Source of the DNA: Sycobia sp. Sy_11
Taxonomy: Eukaryota; Arthropoda; Insecta; Hymenoptera; Epichrysomallidae
Length of the DNA stretch: 64,000 bases
Reading direction: 5' to 3'
Assembly (NCBI GenBank): GCA_018907035.1
Contig: JACCIC010000095.1
Span: 1,380,001-1,444,000, forward strand
Positions 51,401-61,800 of the stretch are shown piece after piece; position 1 is the first letter of the stretch, and each line of letters begins with the position of its first letter. Made by a program: the position numbers and the translations under genes. The notes under the pieces are model-generated. The model was not told where the DNA came from, searched no databases, and saw only the letters and a list, made by a program, of their open reading frames with translations.

Positions 51401-52800
51401 ATTACATTTCCTCTTATGTGTTAAATTGAACAATTGACTTTTGTAGTTTATTGATAAACTCATTCGATATAAATGCTCTTCAAGATTCTAAATTTTTTAA
51501 TTAATAAATAAATAGTTTAAACTATATAAACAATTCCTTTACAATATAATATATAGTTTTTCAGACATGCCAAATCCAATTCTAATTTTATTTTTAATTA
51601 TTAATACATTGTCTAAATAATTAATTACATCATTTAATTGTGCTTATGTCGACTGTATTTAAATAAATTAATAAATATTTCTATTGGTCTCAAGATCTAA
51701 TTAAATGAAGTCATTTTTTTTCAGTCGTCTCTCGAACAAAGTTATTGATAATTAAAGTTTTAAGTAAATACGTGTTCTAATTAATAAAATAAACTTTCTT
51801 AAACGTTAGTATTACCTCGAAAAGGATTATGTGCCTCTAAAACAATTATATTTCTTAATTACAGAATCAAAAAATAAAGTAGAAAAATAATATTCATTTA
51901 AATCGTTAGAAATTCATTAGAAACACCAGAAACATTTTAAAATAATGTATGAAAATAATATATAAATTAAATAGGGAACTTGCAGCAACTATTTTAATAT
52001 GTAGTGATGATTGTTGAGAGCATTATTTTTTATAATAAATTATAATAATTTTTTCATATTAATTTATATTTATAGTCAAAATATAATTGTAATGACATTA
52101 ATATTCTTGATTGTTAAAAATGATGAACATCTACTGCACAAAGAACCAATTTGTTTTTTTGTGTGTTATTTAGTACACCTTTTATGTATTTTTAAATTTT
52201 TATTGAATTTAAAATTTAAAAAGTTACACATAATTCATGGACTTAAATGAATATTGTGCATCTACTTTGTTTTTATATTTTGTATTTAAGAAATATAATT
52301 ATTATAGTAGTAGTGTGTTCTACGTGAGATGAGGTTTGTATCTGTAGTACATCTTTGCTAAAAATTTTAAGAGATAATATCTTCGTTCTAAAAAATCATT
52401 GGAAATATGATGGTACTCGTAAATGTTCGATTTAGATTTTTTTAGGAAAAATTATGTGAACTATAGCAAAATCCAAGACCCAAACATATGACTATCTCCG
52501 TGTTATTTTGTTTATTTAGATCTTTTGTTTTTAAATAAAAGAGTTAAGAAACATTTTCAAAAAATTTTTGGTTAAACATGGATAATACAATTTAGATAAA
52601 ATAACTACTTTTAATAATTTTATGAGCAATAAATGGATTTTTCCGTGTTTAGCAGAGATATTAACTTCTGGTATTCTTTCATGTTTTTGGTTATGCATGT
52701 ACTGATAGTCAATCTAATGAATTTAAAAACTGAAAATTTATTAGTAAAACATATTAATGAAAGATAGTAGATAATTTTTTTTCATAAAAAATAAAATTAT

Positions 52801-52865
<65 letters not shown>

Positions 52866-54374
52866 TACACTTCTTCGTGGATTTTTTTTAATAAAATAAA
52901 CAAGTTGGCAAGACTTCGTACATTGTCCAGAAATGATTCTTCCGCGCAAGAACCAATGAGCATAACCTGCTCTTTGCTCGGAAAGAAAGTATTGGACGGT
53001 TGTTTAACCAGGTTTGGTTAGTCAGTTTCGTCTGCTCTCACCGCTCGATCCTACTTGACCGACTGCGCACTTTCCAATTATATCAACATATTAGCACTAG
53101 ACACAGTACGAAAATACCGCGCTTCAATACTTGCTAGTGAATAATTCATATTTGTGATTTATTTTTTACTCGACATTCTAAATAATATTACCTGCAAAAA
53201 GAGGCTTATTCCTAAAATATGTATTTATTATTGCACAAATTGTTAAAGAGCCTAAACCAAAACTATATTTTGTTGTTGAAATAAGTCGAGAAAATTGTCA
53301 AACTTTTTGTATTTCCGTTAGAATGTGTCTTAAATTAAAATGACAATAACTTTTAAAATATCCCATGAACTTTTCTGAAATTTTTCATAAATTAATTTAT
53401 TCGTTTTATTAACAATATATGAAAGAGTTTACAATATCAGTTTTGGATACGAATAAATAGATGTATCACAGTTTAATGAAAGTGGTTCTGGGATTTTCAA
53501 AATTTTATATGTTGTTAATCAAATAAACTTAACACTGTTGTGAGTTAAGTATGACTCACATTAAAGACTGTGTTAGCAGCATCGTTATGTTAGTATATAT
53601 TAATATTATATATGAGTATGGCAGTTGATTATTTACCTCGTAACAGAGTTTAATCCGCCGAGGGAAGAGAAGGAGCTGAGCCTCACAAAATAAAAATCAT
53701 TTCATGCAGAAATGTTGAATTCTACTTTTCACCACGAGAACTGAAAAATCACATAAAAGTTCTGATCTGGGCATTAATAGAGATTAAAACTGCGAGACCT
53801 GTATGGTCTATTTAGCGAACGTGATATTTCCGCGTAGTAATGTATTTATCTCGCACGTATAAGATAAAATGTGTATCATTGGCCTACACGTTCACCATTT
53901 CTAAAATATATTTATAATAAAAAAAAGGTGTATTGTAATTGTTTATTTTAGATACCTGTTGATCAACGAATACAATAAATTATAATATATAATTATATAA
54001 TTTATTTTACTAAATATGTTGATCGATCTTATAGTCTTTATACTATAATATAATACTGTTAAGACCGATAAAAATATTTATTAATTTAATTCAAAACAGT
54101 CGACATAAGTACAATTTTTAATTTTAATATATAATTTATTATTATTGTGTGAACCGCGGCTAATTATAAACACTAATTATATAGTGTATTTATTATAATA
54201 TTAATATTCAGTTGTATATTTATTACTATAATAGTTATTTTTAGTATGTCATCTATAAAAAATTAATTTTCATTTTAATTAAAATATTGTAACAAATTAT
54301 TCTAATAATTTATATTTAATAATATATTAAATATAAAAACAAAATATTCTCCCATTATATTCTTGTACATAAGG

Positions 54375-54430
<56 letters not shown>

Positions 54431-55804
54431 GATTTTGTTTTAACGTTTTAAATCATAATTTTAAGAAATCACGATTTGCTGTTCTAGTTAGAAACCCCAT
54501 TATATCTTGCAAATAATCCATATTTGAGCGCAGTTCTAATTCCGAAGCTTACGAAGGACTATACAAATCATTACGGTACTGTAACTTCGTATGGATACAC
54601 GTCAATCCAACTTAGACAGAACGCTATAACTGGAAATTTAGAAAGATATAAGGGGAGCACCGACTATTTGCTGAGATATGCATTTGTCAAAGTGATCAGC
54701 GGTATGGAGTGCCAAAATAATTACCCGTACGTTACAATATTTAAACACCTGTGTGGCGTGATGATCTCCGGCAAACCAAGAGAACCTTGGGGTCTTTGTG
54801 CGGTAAGTTTGTTTAGCTGTTTATTCAATGAAACTTGCATTTTATCAATTATGAGGCTTGTAGGAAAGAAAAGTCTTATTGTTTCGTGGCATTGAAATAG
54901 CTTAAAAAACACCTTATTATTAGATTAAATAAATGTTAAATTATGTAAAACTGCAATTTCGTTAATTATAAGTACTGAAAGTATTAAGATATTAAATAAT
55001 AAATCAAGGAATTTGCGAAAAGAATTTGCTTTTTCTAGAATTCAAAATTACAAGATTATTTTTCTGAAGAATCTTGCGCATTGTAAACTAATTCAAATCC
55101 ATTTCACTAATATAACTTTCATAAACACCAAGGATCTCAAAACAATCTAGATTCTAAAAGGCATAATCTGCCGATAATTCTTATGCACTAAATTGGATTG
55201 CATTAAAAAATAACAAAGAAAAAAAAATTTACGTTTGCAAAATTATTCTCTAAAGAGTTGAATACAATTTAGTCCTAACATTAAATTGGATTAAATGTTG
55301 AATTCTAGATTAATATTTTATTATTTTTATTATTGAAAAAAAAGCAAAGAATACTCTTATTCTTTCGTAATGCAGAGAGTTTTTCAGGAGAACATAATTA
55401 ACAGTTTTTAATAAGCTTTTGATTTGGAAAGCTTAGAGTAAGAAAGACGAAATATGAATAAAAATATGAAATTTATTTTAACGAAGTCTTCTATGGTTTC
55501 AGTATAAATATATTACACAAAAAAGAAACTGTACATTAATTATATATAACACCAAGGATAGGTAGTTTTTACCATAATTTACTTCTTGCAGAAGGATACT
55601 GGCAGTCCACTTGTTATACACAACATGGTGGTGGGCCTCTCAAGCCGAAATCCTATAGATTGCGATGACACTAAGACTGGATGTATATATACCAAAGTGT
55701 CGTATTACGGAACATGGATACTGTCAATATTGGCAGGAAATCTGGAGAAAGTCCAAGTCTATCACAATCGATATCATATGGTTAACATGGGAATTACTGT
55801 CTAA
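48405..55804 (+). CDS. Secreted serine protease homologue 1, catalytically dead (4 exons)
   Basis: Joined exons 48405-48468, 49319-49638, 54488-54802 and 55592-55804 encode 303 residues. Residues 1-21 form a signal peptide (MFRYNFLSIFFVLSIAYVVN). A chymotrypsin-fold domain follows: MIGGY in place of IVGG, VLTVATSF in place of VLTAAHCF (His57 to Thr, Cys58 to Ser), RDIAVVK with Asp102, and CAKDTGSPL in place of C-x-GDSGGPL (Gly193 to Lys, Ser195 to Thr). With two triad residues gone it cannot be a normal serine protease. Cys168-182 and Cys191-220 are kept, Cys42-58 is lost, and an extra Cys stands in the TGCIYTKV segment. A tail of about 25 residues follows the final helix. The exon pattern matches the paralogue at 58,343. 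Function is unknown; insect haemolymph or venom protease homologues are the nearest class. Confidence 0.85.
49319..49638 (+). CDS. Protease homologue 1 exon 2 (N-terminal barrel)
   Basis: The acceptor TTTTCAG ends at 49318 and the donor GTAAGT starts at 49639. Its 320 nt encode MIGGY at the mature N terminus and GAIIGDSHVLTVATSF around the lost His57. It ends right after RDIAVVK, which keeps Asp102. No cysteine is encoded in this exon. Confidence 0.88.
50160..50720 (-). mobile_element. Possible decayed LTR-retrotransposon integrase fragment
   Basis: On the minus strand, with many stops and frame changes, short motifs appear in the order expected of a Ty1/copia-type integrase: CKIELCKVHHL (zinc-finger-like), LIDDY (first catalytic Asp region) and KVLRTDQG (second Asp region, normally RTDNG). 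Each match is short and the flanks are not convincing, so the call is tentative. No LTRs were identified. Confidence 0.35.
52809..52860. repeat. (TA)n microsatellite
   Basis: About 25 units, preceded by TGTGTGTG. Confidence 0.95.
54061..54121. repeat. Dispersed repeat shared with the 34-kb MITE-like element
   Basis: Positions 54076-54121 match 34,069-34,114 with three mismatches, including a shared core ACAGTCGACATAAGTACAAT. Positions 54061-54088 match the reverse complement of 33,723-33,750 with one mismatch. It therefore looks like one end of the same element family. Confidence 0.6.
54377..54427. repeat. (TA)n microsatellite
   Basis: About 25 units, 60 bp before exon 3. Confidence 0.95.
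54488..54802 (+). CDS. Protease homologue 1 exon 3
   Basis: The acceptor TTCTAG ends at 54487, the donor GTAAGT starts at 54803; 105 codons in phase 0. It begins LETPLYLANNPYLSAVLIP, aligned with LKKPLNVSSNVNLYALKIP of the paralogue. It keeps GTVTSYGY (the G-x-x-x-GWG region) and DYLLRYAFVKV. It ends MECQNNYP, LCGVMI and PWGLCA, which supply Cys168, Cys182 and Cys191. Confidence 0.87.
55592..55804 (+). CDS. Protease homologue 1 exon 4
   Basis: The acceptor TTGCAG ends at 55591 and the stop TAA is at 55802-55804. It opens with KDTGSPL where active proteases have GDSGGPL. MVVGLSS, IDCDD (Cys220), TGCIYTKVS and the final helix follow, then a C-terminal tail containing VYHNRYH. AATAAA signals follow at 55830 and 55954. 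Confidence 0.88.
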   Translation, partial: KDTGSPLVIHNMVVGLSSRNPIDCDDTKTGCIYTKVSYYGTWILSILAGNLEKVQVYHNRYHMVNMGITV

Positions 55805-58250
55805 AGAGATGTCTAAATCGAAATTCATTAATAAAAATTAATCATTTATTCGATGATTATGGATTTATAGAAAAATGATTACAAGTTCATATATAAGTAA
55901 TCTTAATTTGTAAATTTGTAAATTATGATACACATATAAAAAAATAATTGTTCAATAAAAAGTTCAATGAATGAATGCTTTTAGCTCGTAATTTTTAAAA
56001 ATTGTTTCTTAAGCTATTATGTCTGTAACTGTCAAAATTTTGACTTACAATGTAATGTAAGAATAATAGAATAAAAAAATTTATATATGATTTCTAAAAA
56101 CTTTTGTAATCAATTTCATTTGTTCTAATATTTCTATTTTAATACGTAGTATGTTAAGATTTTGTTAGATTATCTCAGCATCGATTAATTATTTATAAGT
56201 AAAATATAAAAAATGAATATGATAGAAATTCATTTACGGATTTCATGCTTGCTTCTAACTGACCATGAATGAGTTAAATCAAAATAACGATTAGCTATTG
56301 TATTTCTGCATTACATCAGGATGAGAAAACAATCTCGGTTTGAAAATTAAAGGAATACAGACAATACAGTTGTATAATTTTTCTGCTTTTTTCTCGATTG
56401 AACTGAAGCTTCTAGAATTCGTTAAATTAGTAACTAATGCAACAAAACTCATTGTTGAACTTGGCGAGCACTGTAACTCTTAATTTTGTTCGTATAGAGA
56501 AATGCGCGTAAAAAGTACGTTGTTTAACGATGCCGTACATTGTTACGAATTGCTGAAATCGATTATCGCATCAACGTATGATTTTTATGATCTCAAACTG
56601 CTAATTCATTTGATCCCGGTCGATTATTAAATTCCAACCAGGCCCTATTGACTTATTTCACAAGTGAAGCATGAAATAGCCAGTCCTCCATTCACCTGAT
56701 CCCCAAAAAGAAAATCGGAATTTTCGCATTGCGACCAGAATTTCAAGATCGTCGAATTTCGTGTCGATCAACGGAGTTTACACGCGCATACGAAGCAGTG
56801 CGCGAACTAAACTTTTTAGCCTAGTACGAAAAATTCGTAGCGCACCGCGCCCTATTCGAATCGTCGAATTGATCCTCGTGGAATTTTTCACACTCGCCAA
56901 GCGATACTTATCTTAATGTGAACGCGTATCTCGTTTCTCAAGCTCAGTATAAAAATTAGTACAGGGAGCATGCGCTGGAACGGTGCCTCGGTGACTTGTT
57001 GCGTAATCCTTTATATTAATTAGTTTTTGAATTTTAAATTTGCTTTCTTCATCATCTCATCATTGAAAACGAATTGAGGTTACTGAAGTCTTCTGTTAAG
57101 AAAATTAGCATTGTACTTTTCCACAGTTTTGAGAGAATTCAATAGGGGATCATCCATTAGACACGTGGACCGTTTCGAGAAGACGGGAAAAATTGAAGAA
57201 ATGACACGTAGCTTTTATTTTGTTTGTCAAGCTCTTGAAAACTAAAAAATGTTATTTTACAATTTTTCATTATGGTACGGGATGCAATGTTAATTCCGAA
57301 CGCGTCCATAGCAAGAATTTAAAACAACTCGATGCTTACGATGTTTTTTTTAGTTTTTTTTTAATTGTCTTAATCGATGTTGAAAGTTATAATCGAGAGT
57401 AAAAATATACAAAACGGAACTAAAAACTAAAAAGTAAATAAAATAAAAAAACTTGAACTGACGAATAACAAATATAATTCTAAAAAAAATAAAACTTAAA
57501 TGGAATTTTTTAATAAAAGTAAAAGCATGGGTCCGATAACAAATTCGCTGATTTTCAAATGGAAGTATTTCGTATTGACTGAAATTATATCAATAAGTTT
57601 AAACTCGATATTTAGGTTGCTAAACGTGCAAAAGCGTGTAATAAAGATGCCAGGATAATATCAATCGCAATACTATGAAATTACAAATTATGCGAAACAT
57701 ATTACAAATTATATTGTCACAAATTTTTTGAACAGAAAGTGTAAGATGGCATGGATGAAATTTAGATACAAAAGAAGGGACTGAATATGAAGATTGATCA
57801 AATGAAGATCACAAAGATTTCATGCTTCGTTTCATTAAATTATCATTATATGATTCCACTTTTATTATCGTATGTTTCTTTAAGTTTTTTTACAATATTA
57901 CTCCGTTATAGTCAAAAAAAAGAGAAGTTACTGTCTGTTAATTTACATGAAATTTATTGACAAGGTAGATAATTTCTTAGACACAAAATTGCGTTTACTG
58001 ATCATACTTGAGAAAACATAATTTGTCATTTCATCTAAGAAAATGTCTAACTTATTGTATTCATAGTCGTATTATTAGTTCTCGGAAGACTGATAAGAAA
58101 AATTTTACAACCAGCATGAGACATCTTCGATTAACCATCGTTAATGCAAATCTACATACATATTTAATGGTTTCAGTTTTAGAATCCTAGAAATTTACAT
58201 AGAACCTTGTATCTTCCTGTTCATATCATGGTTAATTAATGAGTAATCAC
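55805..58250. other. Intergenic DNA between the two protease homologues
   Basis: AT-rich apart from a GC-richer patch at about 56,470-57,010, which ends near a TATAAAAA box at 56948-56955. No protein-coding exon recognised. Confidence 0.5.
56470..57010 (+). promoter_or_regulatory. Orphan promoter-like patch
   Basis: CpG-rich relative to its surroundings, with a good TATAAAAA box (56948-56955) and a GC-rich sequence 25-50 bp downstream. No open reading frame of note follows. It could drive a non-coding RNA or be the relic of a lost gene. Confidence 0.25.
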
Positions 58251-58252
58251 GT

Positions 58253-58287
58253 TATATAAGGTATATCGCTCCTGAACTTTTATCAGT
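58253..58287 (+). promoter_or_regulatory. Core promoter of protease homologue 2 (TATA and Inr)
   Basis: A TATATAAG box at 58253-58260 lies 32 bp before the A of a TCAGT initiator (58283-58287). The ATG is 58 bp further on. This is the canonical arthropod arrangement. Confidence 0.65.
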
Positions 58288-58342
58288 AGCTAGACTAACA
58301 TACACAATTATTTGATAACTCATTTGATAAAGCACATATATA

Positions 58343-58406
58343 ATGGCTTGCTCTAATTTAGTATTATTCATATTTACAGCATCGATATTTTACATAGCAA
58401 ATGGTG
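58343..58406 (+). CDS. Protease homologue 2 exon 1 (signal peptide)
   Basis: ATG at 58343, 21 codons plus one base, donor GTAAGT at 58407 (phase 1). The hydrophobic LVLFIFTASIFYIA core marks a signal peptide. A well-placed TATA/Inr promoter supports the start. Confidence 0.8.
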
Positions 58407-58492
58407 GTAAGTAATTCTTGTTTGAGGCTTGTACTTGATTAAATAGCAGTATAGAAGTTTTTTATTATAGTAGCATTAATACTTTCCCTAAA

Positions 58493-58533
<41 letters not shown>

Positions 58534-58832
58534 AACAATATGTACAAATTAGAGATTATGTATAATTGATTCAGAGACACAATTAATATTTATTTGAATA
58601 TTATACATAATATTTATTTATAAATCTGGATTCTAATTATACTTTTTTATTAGAAGAAAGAGGTGTATTGAATAGAGTCGTGGCAATAGTAAATAGTGCG
58701 GGATCAAATGATTGCGAAATAATATTTTTATCATTCAGTTACTATAACAATAATAGTACGTTCGGTATTAGCATATAAATAGAGAAAGTAAAAGGGAGAG
58801 GGAGAGAGAGGGAGGGAGAGAGAGAGAGAGAC

Positions 58833-58873
<41 letters not shown>

Positions 58874-61800
58874 AAAAGAGTCCATTTCCTTGAACCTGGT
58901 CGCGGAAAGCTAAGTTGACCTGCCAAGTATGCTATGTGTATGAATATATAATGTTCTCAAGAATTCAGCTGACGTCAAAGCAATACTATACTTTGATGGT
59001 AAAAGACTGTACAAATTGTAGGCCCTTAGCACTCATGTGAGGCACCCAAATCCTTTTCTTACATACGAGTAGGGAGAGGAGTTGGATAGTCTGAAATATA
59101 TGCTGAAGCTACAGGTGGGAGGTTGTGAAATAATCGGCAAACGAAATTTGAAAAAAAAAAATAGTTGCCTCCGGTGTCCGTCATTCTCGCTATTTATAAT
59201 GTCTGCGTTCTCGTACGCAATGGTCTTGAATTTGGACTTGCTAGAGTGGACTTTTCCCCGTCGCGTGTACTCATGAGAGACATGGCTGCGGGCATCCATA
59301 GAGATGTGGCATAAGTCGTTTAAAAATCATTTCACATTATTTTATATCAAGAAATCATTGATCTATATATCACACTTAGTTTTTTTAACGCCAAAATTAA
59401 TTAACTTCGTTTTTATATTGTAATATAAAGCTACTTTTTCTTTATAACATTCATCTAAAAATTTGAAAATTTGTTTGCCTCAATTTTACTTAAAGTATTT
59501 TTAAATATAGAAATTTTTCAAACATCTGTCAAGCTCTAAGCGTCAATTTACAAATATTCAATATATTCTAATGTTTAAGTAAATAGAAAATGAAAACAGT
59601 TTATCTACGAAATTTTTTTTTAAATTTTTAAATTCTCAATTTTGACTCGACCTCTCTTTACGCTACAAAGTCTGTGGTGGCTTTTAATCTCATGCCATCT
59701 GCATTGATTTAAATTAATTTTCTCTGATTTGTATTTCCTTGTGGAGCAGTGAATATTTATTGGTAGGTAAAAATATGGTATCTCTTCTTTTTATTATCAT
59801 CATATATTATAAATTCTTAAAAGTTAGTTAGTAATTAGTAGAAGTATCTAAAGTTCTATCTTGACTACTCTCCTAGCAAGACTTTAAATTTCCAGAAAAA
59901 TTTAAATATTTGAGAAGAGCGAATGGAAAACTCTGTAAAAGAGAATGTCGTCTGGTAATAGCGCATTGAGTAAAATTTATACGTACGTGTAATTAATCAC
60001 GTGTCTATGAGATTAATATAACTCACTGTATTAGATGCAGCTGTTTGGATGTATCACCATTGAAACCACTGTTCATTGTTATACTATATTTGAAAAATAG
60101 CATTAAGTTGCAAGTCCAAATGAACAATAAAAAAACATTAGATAAAAGAATTTTTATGTATAAATACCAATTTAATTAAATCTATAAAGTATTTTGTAAA
60201 TATTATTTTAAGAATTAAGTCGTCTGTTTGATCATCAGAATAAGTAGGTGATGATTTTCGAGAGAACATTGGGCGCATTCTCCGATCTCTCCCTAATAGA
60301 GGATCTATAATATAAACTACTGTGCGTGTCCATATGCTTATACCTACAAGCTTACTAGTACCGTCGAGTGGCACAAAAGCGGGGCTCCATTATTGTTTTT
60401 CGCAGTATTCTTTGATTTCAAACGCATTACTTATGGTAGATGGCACCCCGGTTTTCGCGCTACTCACAACTAGAGAGAAAGGCTTGAAGATATTAGTATA
60501 AGAAAATTCAATTAATTAATCATACTTTCATCATATTTTAAGATATTTGATACATTTTTATTATCATTATTATCTACGTTTTATTACGATTTCAGTCTTA
60601 AGATCGGAAAGTATCGTCGGCGGTTTCTATGCAGACGAGCATTTGTTTCAATATCAAGCTGCAATTTCAGGGAAACGAAATCACTCCAGAGCAACTTTTC
60701 TAATGGGTAGCGCTAGCATTGTCGCCGATAAATTCGTATTAGCTGCTTCTCAATGCTTCGTTAATGTAACGGGCGCACTGAAGGATTTCACATTTTCAGT
60801 CATTGTAGATTCAATAGATTTAAAAACCCCAGCAGGAATTTTTATACCCATCGAGAAAATTTACATTCCCAATGATAATTCTTATCTTTTGTATAACGAT
60901 ATATCAGTAGCAAAAGTAAGTTTATTTATTTTTTCCATATATTCTGTATATTACTGCTAGTAGATTAAGTATGAACATCGTTGATACACAAAGTAAAAAA
61001 AATATGCGATCGAAAGTTTGAGACTTATAAATCATATGTTCGAAGTTTAAAGGCGCTACTTACGACGTATATAATTAGAAATTTGTGAGCACAGAAAAAA
61101 ACGGTAATTTTAATATAATGGAAAACATTTCAATTAATACGTTATTGCATACATATTTCATTAAATAATAGCTAATAGAATTATTAATTACAGTGGTAAT
61201 TAATGCAATCTCAAAAAACAGGAAATTAATTTTTTTTTAATTCTAGAAAAATATTTACAAAAAATTGTCATCCAAACCAATTACTCTTGAATCATTTTCT
61301 AAATTTTTTCTGTTATAAATAAACTTTTCGACCGTTACAATGAGGTTATAAACATTAGGTCATAATTTTTCACAATATAACATTTTTTACACTTCGATAG
61401 TAATCATTATTTTGGAGGGCTTCTTGTCGACTAAACTGTTCAACTGTTACAATGAGGTCATAAATACTAGAACATAATTTTTCACAATATAACATTTTTT
61501 ACACTTCGATAGTCATCATTATTTTGGAGGGCTTCTTGTCGACTAAACTTTTCGACTGTTCAATGAGGTCATAGATATTGGATCATTATTTTTCTCAATA
61601 TAACTTTTTTAAATTTGGATAATTACTATTATTTTTGAAAGCTTCTTGTCAGGATAACAAAAATTATAATTTAACGGACACTCGGACATTGAGTGATCAA
61701 ATCCATTGTGTAATTAGCATGACATGATGATATATTTTTAAGAAAAATTTACTACTTATTTTCAGCTGAAGAAACCATTGAACGTCTCAAGTAATGTCAA

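Larger units (their letters stand above)
49639..54487 (+). other. Intron 2 of protease homologue 1 (4.85 kb)
   Basis: Much longer than the matching 850-bp intron of the paralogue. It contains a possible decayed LTR-retrotransposon pol fragment (50,160-50,720), a (TA)n array, a GC-richer patch at 52,900-53,110 and the 54,061-54,121 repeat. Transposon insertion probably explains the added length. Confidence 0.6.
58407..60595 (+). other. Intron 1 of protease homologue 2
   Basis: Contains (TA)n at 58502-58531, a long (GA)n array at 58795-58880, a GC-richer patch at about 59,000-59,320 and a minus-strand coding-like remnant at about 60,190-60,480. The remainder is AT-rich. Confidence 0.6.
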
